A stretch of 17,302 nt of DNA. It comes from Candidatus Liptonbacteria bacterium CG11_big_fil_rev_8_21_14_0_20_35_14. GTDB taxonomy: Bacteria; Patescibacteriota; Minisyncoccia; UBA6257; XYB1-36-10. Below the pieces are notes generated by a model that saw nothing but the letters and a program-made list of their open reading frames with translations, was not told the DNA's origin and ran no database searches. The stretch covers positions 1 to 17,302 of the forward strand of contig PCWO01000041.1 of assembly GCA_002796205.1 (NCBI GenBank), read 5' to 3'. This document shows, one piece after another, positions 6,443 through 13,290 of the stretch (the first letter of the stretch is position 1; each line of letters begins with the position of its first letter). Position numbers and translations under genes: made by a program.

Positions 6443-7498
6443 TTAAAATTGACTCATAACACCTCCTCCCAACACCTTACCCGACTCATTATAAAACACC
6501 GCCGACTGACCCAAAGAAACGCCTGCTATAGGTTTATTAAAATACAATTTATACCTTCCATTTTCTTTATCTATAAAAGCTTTTACTAATTTTTGTCTAT
6601 ACCTAATCCTGACCAAAACATTAGCTGGTAAATCCTTCGATATTATAACCTCGCTTAAATAAACCTCTTTAATTTTAAAATTATCTTGATTTTTGGCTAC
6701 TATCACTAAATTTTTTTCTAAATTACGGTCTACCAAATAATATGGCTCTCCGCCTCCAAACACCCCAATCCCTTTTCTCTGTCCATTTGTATAATACAAA
6801 GCTCCTCTATGTCTGCCCACTATATTATTATAAATATCAACTACATCTCCCTCGCAAGGCTTAATATACTCCTCCAAAAATTTTTGAAAATCCACCTTGC
6901 CCACAAAGCATAAACCCTGACTATCCGGTTTTTCTGCATTCGGCAAATTATATTTTTTAGCTAATTTTCTCACCTCACTTTTTTTATACTCTCCAACCGG
7001 CCATAAACTTTTTTCTAAAATATCACTCCCCAAAGTCCATAGAAAATAACTCTGATCTTTACTTTCATCTACCGCCGACCTTAAACTAAAACTTCCATTA
7101 GAATTTTTAATTTTTCGCGCGTAGTGTCCTGTGGCTACAAAATCAGCCCCTCTTTCTATAGCCTTATTATAAAAAACCCCAAACTTTATTTCTTTATTAC
7201 ACATTACATCGGGATTAGGGGTAATCCCTTTTTTATATCCCTCAATCATATAATCAAAAACTAAACGCTTATAATCATCTTTTAAATCCCAAATATCAAA
7301 AGGTATACCTAAACAAGAAGCCACCCGCTCCGCCTCCAATTTATCAACTGAAGCAGTACAAAATTCTCTATTTTCATCAAAACAAACCAAATGCACCCCG
7401 ACCACCTTATATCCTTGATCCAAAAGTAAAGCCGCCGATACAGCCGAATCCACTCCCCCACTTAAACCTACATATACAGTTTTTCTCTCATTTGACAT
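6443..7498 (-). CDS. mnmA: tRNA-specific 2-thiouridylase MnmA (TrmU)
   Basis: MnmA adenylates U34 of tRNA Lys, Glu and Gln with ATP and inserts sulfur to give s2U34, stabilising codon reading. With the chosen start it is 351 residues. The PP-loop ATP-binding motif SGGVDS is at 13-18, the first catalytic cysteine is C100 in TPNPDVMCNKEIKFG, and the second, persulfide-carrying cysteine is C197 in DSQGLCFVG. These match E. coli Cys102 and Cys199. The C-terminal beta-barrel (GQRKGIGVFGGGEPYYLV onwards) is complete. An upstream in-frame ATG at 7558 would add 20 residues, but those codons lie across the promoter (-10 at 7508-7513) and are not conserved, so the ATG at 7498 is used. The gene is divergent from truB. 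Confidence 0.95.
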   Translation of the reverse strand: MSNERKTVYVGLSGGVDSAVSAALLLDQGYKVVGVHLVCFDENREFCTASVDKLEAERVASCLGIPFDIWDLKDDYKRLVFDYMIEGYKKGITPNPDVMCNKEIKFGVFYNKAIERGADFVATGHYARKIKNSNGSFSLRSAVDESKDQSYFLWTLGSDILEKSLWPVGEYKKSEVRKLAKKYNLPNAEKPDSQGLCFVGKVDFQKFLEEYIKPCEGDVVDIYNNIVGRHRGALYYTNGQRKGIGVFGGGEPYYLVDRNLEKNLVIVAKNQDNFKIKEVYLSEVIISKDLPANVLVRIRYRQKLVKAFIDKENGRYKLYFNKPIAGVSLGQSAVFYNESGKVLGGGVMSQF

Positions 7499-7507
7499 AT
7501 TTATAAA

Positions 7508-7536
7508 ATAATATATTAAAAAAATAACCCTGTAAA
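7508..7536 (-). promoter_or_regulatory. mnmA promoter
   Basis: Minus-strand -35 TTTACA (7531-7536), 17-base spacer, -10 TATTAT (7508-7513), each five of six to consensus. The ATG at 7498 is 10 bases beyond the -10, giving a leader of 2-3 bases. It supports the shorter mnmA reading frame. Confidence 0.7.
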
Positions 7537-7560
7537 GCTTTTTTATTTTTACATCCATTC

Positions 7561-7569
7561 TGCTAATAT
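7561..7569 (+). promoter_or_regulatory. truB extended -10 promoter
   Basis: TGC followed by TAATAT (7564-7569) is an extended -10 element. The -35 region (about 7541-7546) is only T-rich. The truB ATG is the eighth base after the -10, so the transcript should start at, or one base before, the start codon. Confidence 0.5.
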
Positions 7570-7576
7570 CAAATTA

Positions 7577-8203
7577 ATGATCGGCATATTCTCATACCAC
7601 AAACCAAAAGGTATAACCTCCGCTCAATTTTTAAATAAAATAAAAAAAGACTTAAATACTAAAGAAAAAATAGGGCACGGAGGCACTCTAGATAAATTTG
7701 CCGAAGGTGTTTTAGTAGTCGCTATTGGCCAAGAATACACCAAACAACTAACCCCTATTCTCAAAAATTCAACCAAAGAATACGAGGCTGAAATAAAACT
7801 GGGAGTAAATAGCACCACCTGCGACTCCGAAGGAGAAATGGAAAATATATCCGACAAAAAACCAACCCTCAAAGAAATAAAAGAAGTTATAAAAAAATTT
7901 CCTCTCAACAAATCATTCACTCAAACCTCTCCCCTCTACTCCGCTAAAAAAATAAAAGGCGTTAGACAAAGCGATTTAATGAGAGTCAGTAAAATATTTG
8001 AGCCCAAAAAATCACTCGTTACCTTACACAGTATAGAAATACAAGACTATAATTACCCAATTCTTAAAATTAAAATAACCACCTCATCCGGTTTCTATGT
8101 TAGGTCTTTAGCTAGAGATTTAGGAGAAAAACTTCAAACCGGTGCCTATCTTATCAATCTTAAACGCACTAAAATAATTACAGAAAATAAAATATATAAA
8201 TAA
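7577..8203 (+). CDS. truB: tRNA pseudouridine(55) synthase TruB, short form
   Basis: TruB isomerises U55 in the T-loop of most tRNAs. Seen: the N-terminal YHKPKGITS block (7-15), the catalytic motif GHGGTLDKFAEGVLVVAIG with nucleophile D39 (E. coli Asp48), KEYEAEIKLG, YSAKKIKG in place of the usual YSAxKxxG, and SGFYVRSLARDLGEKLQTGAYLINLKRTKI as the third conserved block. At 208 residues it ends right after the catalytic domain and lacks the C-terminal PUA domain of the E. coli enzyme (314 aa). It is the only plus-strand gene between 191 and 14120. It faces efp tail to tail with a 28-base gap and is divergent from mnmA. Confidence 0.94.
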   Translation: MIGIFSYHKPKGITSAQFLNKIKKDLNTKEKIGHGGTLDKFAEGVLVVAIGQEYTKQLTPILKNSTKEYEAEIKLGVNSTTCDSEGEMENISDKKPTLKEIKEVIKKFPLNKSFTQTSPLYSAKKIKGVRQSDLMRVSKIFEPKKSLVTLHSIEIQDYNYPILKIKITTSSGFYVRSLARDLGEKLQTGAYLINLKRTKIITENKIYK

Positions 8204-8223
8204 AAAATCTTATCTATAATAAG
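8202..8223 (-). terminator. Weak terminator after efp
   Basis: On the minus strand the hairpin CTTAT-TATAG-ATAAG (8209-8223) is followed by A and six T (8202-8208), 8 bases beyond the efp stop. The five-base AT-rich stem is weak. A competing AAGGC/GCCTT hairpin overlaps the end of efp. Confidence 0.4.
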
Positions 8224-8231
8224 GCCATCTT

Positions 8232-8798
8232 TCAAGCCTTAGAAACGTACTCTCCTCTTTCGGTATTCACAATTATTTTATCTCCCGTCTCAATAAACAT
8301 CGGTACCGATATAACGGCCCCTGTTTCTATTTTTACCTGTTTTGTGCCCCCGGCCGCTGTTGCACTTTTTATTACTGGTGGTGCCTCAACCACCTCGTAC
8401 TCTACTTTTATCGGCAATGTAATACCAATAATATCCCCTTCATAAACCAAAGTCTCAACCTCCATTTTATTTTTTAAATACAAAGCATAATCAGACAACA
8501 CCTCCGAAGACAAAGAAAATCTATCAGCCGGATTTCCTGTTTCATGAAAAAAATACTCACCTCCTCTTTCATATATAAATATAGCGCTAGATTTTTCAAT
8601 ATCTGCCTCCTCTATACCGCTACTAGAAACCATAGTTTCATCCTTAACCTTTCTAGTCTTAAGGTTTTTCAGTCTAAGCCTAATTACCGCTTTTCTTTGT
8701 TGCATGGCCGAATGCTCTCTATCAACCACTCTATATGGCTCGCCCTCTAACACAACATAAGCCCCCTTTTTAATATCATTCAATGAAATAGTACTCAT
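8232..8798 (-). CDS. efp: Elongation factor P
   Basis: EF-P enters the ribosomal E site and relieves stalling at polyproline stretches. With the ATG at 8798 the protein is 188 residues, the E. coli length, and its first 40 residues align with E. coli EF-P without a gap (LNDIKKGAYVVLEGEPYRVV). The three beta-barrel domains are complete, ending in GDKIIVNTERGEYVSKA. The tip of the domain I loop, normally PGKG with modifiable Lys34, is MQQRK here, with Q34 at the tip and R35 next to it. An in-frame ATG at 8807 would add three residues, but it overlaps the -10 box; the transcript is expected to begin at the 8798 ATG. It is monocistronic, between its own promoter and a weak terminator. Confidence 0.95.
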   Translation of the reverse strand: MSTISLNDIKKGAYVVLEGEPYRVVDREHSAMQQRKAVIRLRLKNLKTRKVKDETMVSSSGIEEADIEKSSAIFIYERGGEYFFHETGNPADRFSLSSEVLSDYALYLKNKMEVETLVYEGDIIGITLPIKVEYEVVEAPPVIKSATAAGGTKQVKIETGAVISVPMFIETGDKIIVNTERGEYVSKA

Positions 8799-8805
8799 AA
8801 AACTC

Positions 8806-8835
8806 ATTCTAATAAGAATGTCTGTAGCAAGTCAA
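8806..8835 (-). promoter_or_regulatory. efp promoter, leaderless start
   Basis: Minus-strand -35 TTGACT (8830-8835), 18-base spacer, -10 TAGAAT (8806-8811). Eight bases after the -10 comes the A of the efp ATG (8798), so the mRNA should be leaderless. An inverted repeat CATTCTAATAAGAATG (8805-8820) overlaps the -10 and could be an operator. The -35 follows directly on the khpA terminator. Confidence 0.75.
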
Positions 8836-8837
8836 AT

Positions 8838-8870
8838 AAAAAAGTCTCGGGGCAAACCCGAAACTTTTTT
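8838..8870 (-). terminator. Rho-independent terminator after khpA
   Basis: AAAAAAGT (8838-8845) pairs with ACTTTTTT (8863-8870), then after one mismatch TCGGG (8847-8851) pairs with CCCGA (8857-8861), around loop GCAAA. It begins 4 bases beyond the khpA stop and runs into T-rich sequence on the minus strand. The structure is symmetric enough to work on both strands. Confidence 0.85.
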
Positions 8871-8874
8871 ATTT

Positions 8875-9192
8875 TTATAAGTTGAGATCAGCTACAGCTT
8901 TATCAACATCAGATCCCATTGAATCCTCACGCCTTACTCTAGTTGAACCTTCTGGCTCAACAATTTTTAAATTAACACGAGAGTTATTTTTCACCCCAAC
9001 TATACGAAGTAGTGAACGAATAGCCTTAGCGGTTGCCCCTTGACGGCCCACCACCTGTCCCATGTCTTTTTGATTAACGTGAAGCTCAAGTAGAACTCCC
9101 ATCTCGTCAACTTTGCGCTCAATCTTAACATCGTCAGGATTATCCACAATAGATTTAACAAGAAACTCTAAAAAGTCTTTGTCCTTTTCCAT
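8875..9192 (-). CDS. khpA: KH-domain RNA-binding protein KhpA
   Basis: A 105-residue single KH-domain protein of the KhpA (YlqC) family, a cytoplasmic RNA-binding protein that in other bacteria works with KhpB in RNA chaperoning and cell-size control. Residues 1-20 are the usual helix (DFLEFLVKSIVDNPDDVKI), strand VLLELHVN is at 33-40, and the nucleic-acid-binding GxxG loop is GRQG at 49-52 in MGQVVGRQGATAKAIRSLLR. The C-terminal 25 residues are longer than in the smallest homologues. It follows rpsP, as in many bacteria, but the rimM-trmD partners that often come next are not here; trmD lies 6.5 kb away. A hairpin separates it from rpsP, and a weak promoter candidate lies at 9241-9269. Confidence 0.93.
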   Translation of the reverse strand: MEKDKDFLEFLVKSIVDNPDDVKIERKVDEMGVLLELHVNQKDMGQVVGRQGATAKAIRSLLRIVGVKNNSRVNLKIVEPEGSTRVRREDSMGSDVDKAVADLNL

Positions 9193-9240
9193 TTATATCA
9201 ATACAGTTTTACTTAAAAAATTCAGCCGACCTTTTTATAA

Positions 9241-9269
9241 ATTACAGCAAAAAAAAATTTAAAAGTCAA
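9241..9269 (-). promoter_or_regulatory. Possible khpA promoter
   Basis: Minus-strand -35 TTGACT (9264-9269), 17-base spacer and TGTAAT (9241-9246). The second base of the -10 departs from the most conserved A, so this is tentative. The -35 falls in the 3' arm of the rpsP hairpin. It would give a leader of about 40 bases. Confidence 0.35.
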
Positions 9270-9330
9270 CCCAGTTAAATAAAATCTTAGATTTTAATTT
9301 TGATTTTTCAAAATTATTTAACAGGGTCAA
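9266..9330 (-). terminator. Branched hairpin at the rpsP 3' end
   Basis: A 17-base stem (9266-9282 with 9314-9330, one mismatch and two G-U pairs on the minus strand) closes two further 6-bp hairpins: 9281-9286 with 9290-9295, and 9298-9303 with 9308-9313. The first of these shares its outermost two bases with the long stem. It begins 1 base after the rpsP stop, and a run of TTTT then T9 follows. It probably ends or stabilises the rpsP mRNA. Confidence 0.6.
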
Positions 9331-9331
9331 T

Positions 9332-9712
9332 TTACTCCTCTTTTTTTTCCTCCTCCTCTACTTTTACCTCAACCTCTACCTCCTTTTGAGCCTGCAAAAC
9401 CGCTTCTGCTTTAGCTTTTTCTTCTTTTTCAATATGCTTCTTTCTTCTACGAGTTGAGTGGCTCTTTACCTTTGCGTTTAGAATTACAGATTCAGATACC
9501 AATAAATTATGCACAGTCTCAGTTGGTTTGGCCCCATTTTTTATCCAATAATTCACCCTTTCTCCCTCAATTTTTTTCTCTTTAGAATGTGGGTTAAAAA
9601 AACCTAAATCCTCAACAAAACCTCCATTGGCCTTTGATTTTTTTTCCGCCACCACAATTCTATAAGACGGCTGTTTCTTTTTTCCAATTCTTTTTAATTT
9701 TATAGCTAACAT
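9332..9712 (-). CDS. rpsP: 30S ribosomal protein S16 (bS16)
   Basis: bS16 stabilises the 5' domain of 16S rRNA during 30S assembly. The family core is at residues 1-80: LAIKLKRIGKKKQPSYRIVVAEKKS, then FVEDLGFFNPHSKEK, the WIKNGAKPTETVHNLL motif, and a basic helix. Residues 88-126 form a low-complexity tail, first Lys/Arg-rich and then alternating Glu, Val and Lys, which extends the protein beyond the usual 80-90 residues and is probably disordered. The gene has its own promoter, whose -35 lies just beyond the smc stop, so it is separately transcribed despite a 44-base gap from smc. A branched hairpin follows the stop directly. Confidence 0.97.
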   Translation of the reverse strand: MLAIKLKRIGKKKQPSYRIVVAEKKSKANGGFVEDLGFFNPHSKEKKIEGERVNYWIKNGAKPTETVHNLLVSESVILNAKVKSHSTRRRKKHIEKEEKAKAEAVLQAQKEVEVEVKVEEEEKKEE

Positions 9713-9724
9713 ATAAGTTTAAAC

Positions 9725-9752
9725 AGTATACAAGAATTAATAAAAAACGCAA
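9725..9752 (-). promoter_or_regulatory. rpsP promoter
   Basis: Minus-strand -35 TTGCGT (9747-9752), 16-base spacer, -10 TATACT (9725-9730). The rpsP ATG is 13 bases after the -10, so the leader should be about 5-6 bases. No Shine-Dalgarno can be included. Confidence 0.6.
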
Positions 9753-9756
9753 GTTT

Positions 9757-11910
9757 CTAGCCAGTCATTTTCATAGACACAACCTTTGAAGCTCCATCCT
9801 CGCCTAGTGTCACCCCATAAAGCACATCCGCCGACTCCATAGTGGCTCTATTATGCGTCACAATTATAAACTGCACCTCCTTTGAAAACTCCTGCACCAT
9901 ATCCGAAAACCTACCCGCATTTCTCTCATCAAGTGGCGCATCTATTTCGTCTAATACCAAAAATGGAGGTGGCGAAACCGATATTAAGGCAAATAAAGCC
10001 GCTATTGAAACCAGACTTCTCTCACCACCCGACAAAACATCAAGTCCTGATACTTTTTTCTTGGGTAACGTTAACTCAATCTCTACCCCAGCCTCTATAT
10101 CGTTTAATTTTTTTGGCACTATCACCTCTATATTTTCCCCTCCCTCCTCCTCTATTTTTTTAATTTCAACTTTTTGCTTTATAAGTTTGGCTTTTCCTCC
10201 CTTAAACATTAAAGAAAAAAACTTATCAAATTCTAAACTTATTTTAGATAAAGCCTCGTTAAATTCCTCATGAATTTTTTCTGACAACTCTAAAATTACC
10301 GACTCTAAATCGGCTACCGCTTTTTCTAAATCAGCTAATTGATCCTTTAAAAAATTAAACCTTTCTTCGGTCTCCTTTGCCTCTTTGACCAACGCCTCAT
10401 CCACCTCACCCATAGCCGATAACTGCCCTCGCAGTCTAAATATTTTTGACTCAATTTCATTTAATTCCGATTCCGATAACTTATCTTTTTTTATATTTAA
10501 AAAATCATCCCACTTTCTACCAGCCTGACGCACCTGATCCTTTAAATCATTTATCTTAAAAGACCACCTTTCTTTTTCAAGCTTTAATCTGTCCTGCTTT
10601 TCTACAAAAGAACCTATCTCGCTTTTTTTTGACTCAACCAAAGAAAAAGCCTTCCTAAAAATAGTGGTAAAACTCTCTAATTTTTTTTCCAGTTCTTTCT
10701 CCTCTTTTAAAATAAAATCAAATTCCTTTTTCTCTTTTCTTAAATTATTTAAAATTTTTTCCTCCTGTTCTCTTAATTCATTTACATTATTATCCTTATT
10801 AGATTCCTTAAAAACAGAATCCCCTAAAGAAATAATTCTCTTTAAAAATAAATTTAAAGCCTCTAAATCTTTTAATCCCATCAGTCTCTTAGCCTCAGTA
10901 TAAATATCCTTAAAATAAGTTGTTGCTTCTTTAAAATCAGTTTCGGTATTTTCTGGTGAATCCCTTTCTTTAAGAGCGATTTTAATTTTTAAGTCAGACA
11001 AAAAGCCCTCTATTTCCCTAATAGCAGACTCTGTAATCGTTTTTTTACTACGCACTTTATTTAAATTACTTCTATTTTCCGGTTCAGATTTTTCTATTTT
11101 TAAAAGACTCTCTTCTAAATCTTTTAATTCTCTTTTTGCCTTAGAAATATTATTATCTAACTCACTTATCAAAGGATCCACCGCTAAATATGCCTCCGTT
11201 AAAAAAGAAGCTTTTGAACCAAAATAATCATTTTCTAAACCAATCAATTCCCTTTCTAACTCCTCTCTTTTTTCCCATTTAGATGTTTGTCTCCTCAGTA
11301 ATTTTAAATGAGGCTCTATCTCGGCTATCAAAGAACTAGTCTTTTCTAAATTTATTGTTGTATTTTTAAGCTTTCTCTCAGCCTCATGTTTTTTTATACG
11401 AAATTCTCTTAAACCTAAAATTTCCTCTATCATCTCTCGTCTATCAAGCGGTGTCGCCTTTATAAATAAATCACTATTACCCTGTGAAACTACTATTAAA
11501 CCTTTGGTTCCTAGCCTAGATTGACTTAGTAATTCAATTAAATCTTTAAGTCGTACCTCGCTTTTATTTATATAATAAAAAGAAGTCCCATCTCTATATA
11601 CCTCTCTTTTTATCTCAACCTCATCAAAATGGAGTGGAAATATTTTTTTTGTATTATCAAAAAATAAAGCCGCACTCGCCATACCCGACTTACTTTTTCC
11701 ACTACTTCCTCCAAATATTAAATCAGTTGTTGTTCCACCTCGCAATTGTTTTGCATCTCTCTCTCCGAGTAGCCATCGTATGGCGTCAATAATATTACTT
11801 TTTCCAGAACCATTTGGCCCAACTATCGCCGTTACTCCCTTAGGAAATTCCAAAACGACTCTTTTTGCAAAAGACTTAAATCCATTTAATTCCAAACGCT
11901 TTAATAGCAT
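9757..11910 (-). CDS. smc: SMC-like chromosome segregation ATPase without a hinge
   Basis: A 717-residue ABC-type ATPase of the SMC family, which normally organise and segregate chromosomes as coiled-coil dimers. Both head halves are intact: Walker A GPNGSGKS (31-38), Q-loop Q143 followed by the SMC block LDRREMIEEILGLREFRIKKHEAERKL, signature LSGGERSL (626-633), Walker B PFLVLDEID (649-657) and H-loop H686. The MGEVDEALVKEAKETEERFNFL-type coil at 500-540 is SMC lineage rather than Rad50 or RecN. Canonical SMCs are about 1,170 residues; here coils of about 170-320 and 375-560 meet at a short helical stretch, and no hinge domain is recognisable. There is no cysteine, so no zinc hook either. 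It follows rnc by 21 bases. A TATAAT 7 bases before the ATG suggests an extra leaderless promoter. Confidence 0.88.
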   Translation of the reverse strand: MLLKRLELNGFKSFAKRVVLEFPKGVTAIVGPNGSGKSNIIDAIRWLLGERDAKQLRGGTTTDLIFGGSSGKSKSGMASAALFFDNTKKIFPLHFDEVEIKREVYRDGTSFYYINKSEVRLKDLIELLSQSRLGTKGLIVVSQGNSDLFIKATPLDRREMIEEILGLREFRIKKHEAERKLKNTTINLEKTSSLIAEIEPHLKLLRRQTSKWEKREELERELIGLENDYFGSKASFLTEAYLAVDPLISELDNNISKAKRELKDLEESLLKIEKSEPENRSNLNKVRSKKTITESAIREIEGFLSDLKIKIALKERDSPENTETDFKEATTYFKDIYTEAKRLMGLKDLEALNLFLKRIISLGDSVFKESNKDNNVNELREQEEKILNNLRKEKKEFDFILKEEKELEKKLESFTTIFRKAFSLVESKKSEIGSFVEKQDRLKLEKERWSFKINDLKDQVRQAGRKWDDFLNIKKDKLSESELNEIESKIFRLRGQLSAMGEVDEALVKEAKETEERFNFLKDQLADLEKAVADLESVILELSEKIHEEFNEALSKISLEFDKFFSLMFKGGKAKLIKQKVEIKKIEEEGGENIEVIVPKKLNDIEAGVEIELTLPKKKVSGLDVLSGGERSLVSIAALFALISVSPPPFLVLDEIDAPLDERNAGRFSDMVQEFSKEVQFIIVTHNRATMESADVLYGVTLGEDGASKVVSMKMTG

Positions 11911-11916
11911 TTATTC

Positions 11917-11922
11917 ATTATA
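11917..11922 (-). promoter_or_regulatory. Possible smc -10 box
   Basis: Perfect TATAAT on the minus strand with the A of the smc ATG as the seventh base after it, the leaderless geometry. No convincing -35 is seen at 16-18 bases (TTCAAG at best, inside the end of rnc), so this may be chance in AT-rich sequence. It would let smc be transcribed apart from rpmF-nusB-rnc. Confidence 0.4.
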
Positions 11923-11931
11923 ATAAAATTT

Positions 11932-12639
11932 TCACTCTACTTGAAGTTTTTCAAGTGCCTTTTGCGCTGCCTCTGTCTCCGCCTCCTGTTTTGAAGGCCC
12001 CGAACCCTCTCCTAATTTATTATCACCCGCAAACACAGCCACCACAAAAACTTTATCGTGGTCAGGTCCTATCTCCCGCGTTACCTCATACTGTGGCGTC
12101 TGTTTATTTTTATTTTGAATTATTTCCTGCAGTAAACTTTTAGCATCTTTATATAATCTTTTTTCTAGTACTCTTGGTAAATGAGGCATTACAAAAGCAT
12201 CAATAAAATCAAAAGCTGACTCTACTCCTCTATCTAAATAAATAGCTCCGATTAAGGCCTCAACCGCATTAGTCATAATAAAAGAACGCGCTCTTCCTCT
12301 ATCTTTAGACTCTCCCTTTGATAAAAATAAATATCTTTCCAAATCTAATTCATCGGCTATGGTCGCCAGCATTAAAGAATTTACCAAAGCCGCCCTAATA
12401 CTCGTGAGTTTTCCCTCATCGTCGTTAGGATAATCACGAAACAAGTTTCGTGTTACCCCAAGCTCTAAAACCGCATCTCCTAAAAACTCTAAACGTTCAT
12501 TATGATTAAAAGCCCAATCCGGATTTTCATTTAAATAAGACCTATGCGTTAAGGCCTCTTTTAATAAGCTATTATTTAAAAAAATATAACTAATTCTCTT
12601 TTCTAATTGTTTTAAACTAAGATCACTGTCTATCATCAT
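11932..12639 (-). CDS. rnc: Ribonuclease III
   Basis: RNase III cuts double-stranded RNA, including rRNA precursors, as a dimer with two metal ions per site. The signature NERLEFLGDAVL is at 47-58, giving E48, E51 and D55 (E. coli Glu38, Glu41, Asp45). The second acidic pair lies in MTNAVEALIG: E127 matches Glu117, but N124 stands where Asp114 is expected. Residues about 165-235 are the dsRNA-binding domain, ending in GSGPSKQEAETEAAQKALEKL. Length is 235 residues against 226 in E. coli. The start (two adjacent ATGs, 12639 and 12636) overlaps the nusB end by 17 bases. GAGG 9 bases before the first ATG is the clearest Shine-Dalgarno in the window, as expected for an internal operon gene. Confidence 0.96.
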   Translation of the reverse strand: MMIDSDLSLKQLEKRISYIFLNNSLLKEALTHRSYLNENPDWAFNHNERLEFLGDAVLELGVTRNLFRDYPNDDEGKLTSIRAALVNSLMLATIADELDLERYLFLSKGESKDRGRARSFIMTNAVEALIGAIYLDRGVESAFDFIDAFVMPHLPRVLEKRLYKDAKSLLQEIIQNKNKQTPQYEVTREIGPDHDKVFVVAVFAGDNKLGEGSGPSKQEAETEAAQKALEKLQVE

Positions 12640-13069
12640 TTTTTTGTTCCTCGGAATTCAACTCTCTAAATACAGTTCCTAAGACTCCGTTTATAAACTT
12701 GCCCGAATTAGGCCCTCCATAATTTTTGGCAATCTCCACCGCTTCATTTATTGCTACCTTACTTGGCACCTCATCTTTATCGGCAAAAATAAGCTCATAT
12801 AAACCAAGTCTTAAAACATTTCTATCAATAATTGGAATACGATTAATTGGCCATTCCGGTGCCGCTTTTTCAATAATCGGGTCAATTTTATCTAGATTTT
12901 CAACTACACCTTTAGCTAAATTCCACGCAAATTCAGGCTCATCAACGCCCGGCGCATAATCCTCTATATTACGTTCTAGTACTTTAATAAAGTCACGCTT
13001 CTTCTCATAAAAATCCCACTCATACAGAGTCTGAAGCACTACTGATCGTAAAAGGTGTCTAGTTGCCAT
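12623..13069 (-). CDS. nusB: Transcription antitermination factor NusB
   Basis: NusB binds boxA RNA with S10 (NusE) and helps antitermination and folding of rRNA transcripts. The 148 residues cover the all-helical family: the N-terminal RHLLRSVVLQTLYEWDF helix, the central PIIDRNVLRLGLYELIF block, and the signature AINEAVEIAKNYGGPNSGKFINGVLG (104-129), close to consensus. The charged C terminus (NSEEQKNDDRQ) overlaps the start of rnc. It follows rpmF by 25 bases with no hairpin in between, so rpmF, nusB and rnc should be cotranscribed. Pairing it with RNase III places rRNA transcription and rRNA processing in one unit. UGA is the stop codon. Confidence 0.95.
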   Translation of the reverse strand: MATRHLLRSVVLQTLYEWDFYEKKRDFIKVLERNIEDYAPGVDEPEFAWNLAKGVVENLDKIDPIIEKAAPEWPINRIPIIDRNVLRLGLYELIFADKDEVPSKVAINEAVEIAKNYGGPNSGKFINGVLGTVFRELNSEEQKNDDRQ

Positions 13070-13094
13070 TTTATTGGGTTAAAGTACGAAAATT

Positions 13095-13244
13095 TTATTT
13101 TACTCCACATTGCTTGCAAACCACATGCGGGCTCTTCGGTCCGCTACATTTTTTGCAAACATCCATTCGGAAATCCGAGATGCCTTGATTAGCTCTTCGT
13201 CTTCCCACCTTACTTTTTGAATGTCGTTTCTTTGGATTAGGCAT
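13095..13244 (-). CDS. rpmF: 50S ribosomal protein L32 (bL32)
   Basis: A 49-residue gene found by translating the gap between nusB and rnhB. The protein begins MPNPKKRHSKSKVGRRRANQ, a nearly exact bL32 N terminus, and ends with two cysteine pairs, CKKC (30-33) and CKQC (43-46). These make a zinc ribbon, so this is the zinc-binding (C+) form. bL32 sits near the peptidyl-transferase side of the 50S. The ATG at 13244 follows a consensus promoter with only 3-4 bases of predicted leader. It heads the rpmF-nusB-rnc(-smc) unit; its coupling with rnc echoes the rpmF clusters of many bacteria. Confidence 0.96.
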   Translation of the reverse strand: MPNPKKRHSKSKVGRRRANQGISDFRMDVCKKCSGPKSPHVVCKQCGVK

Positions 13245-13254
13245 AATACAAATA

Positions 13255-13283
13255 ATCCTAACAACAAAATACTAATACGTCAA
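13255..13283 (-). promoter_or_regulatory. rpmF operon promoter
   Basis: Minus-strand -35 TTGACG (13278-13283), 17-base spacer, -10 TAGGAT (13255-13260). The ATG is the eleventh base after the -10, giving a leader of about 3-4 bases. It occupies almost the entire gap after rnhB. Confidence 0.7.
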
Positions 13284-13290
13284 TTATAAC

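Noticed and set aside
7499..7558. Upstream ATG extending mnmA by 20 residues
   Set aside because: The extension reads through the -10 and -35 of a good promoter, and the PP-loop strand starts right after the ATG at 7498.
8799..8807. Upstream ATG for efp
   Set aside because: It overlaps the -10 box, and the shorter form aligns residue for residue with E. coli EF-P from position 1.
9140..9148. Perfect DnaA box TTATCCACA
   Set aside because: It lies within khpA codons and is isolated; with no cluster or AT-rich unwinding region it is not evidence of an origin.
9842..10273. Open frame on the plus strand opposite smc, 143 codons
   Set aside because: It is a shadow of the smc head domain codons and contains no recognisable domain; the same applies to the other short frames opposite real genes.
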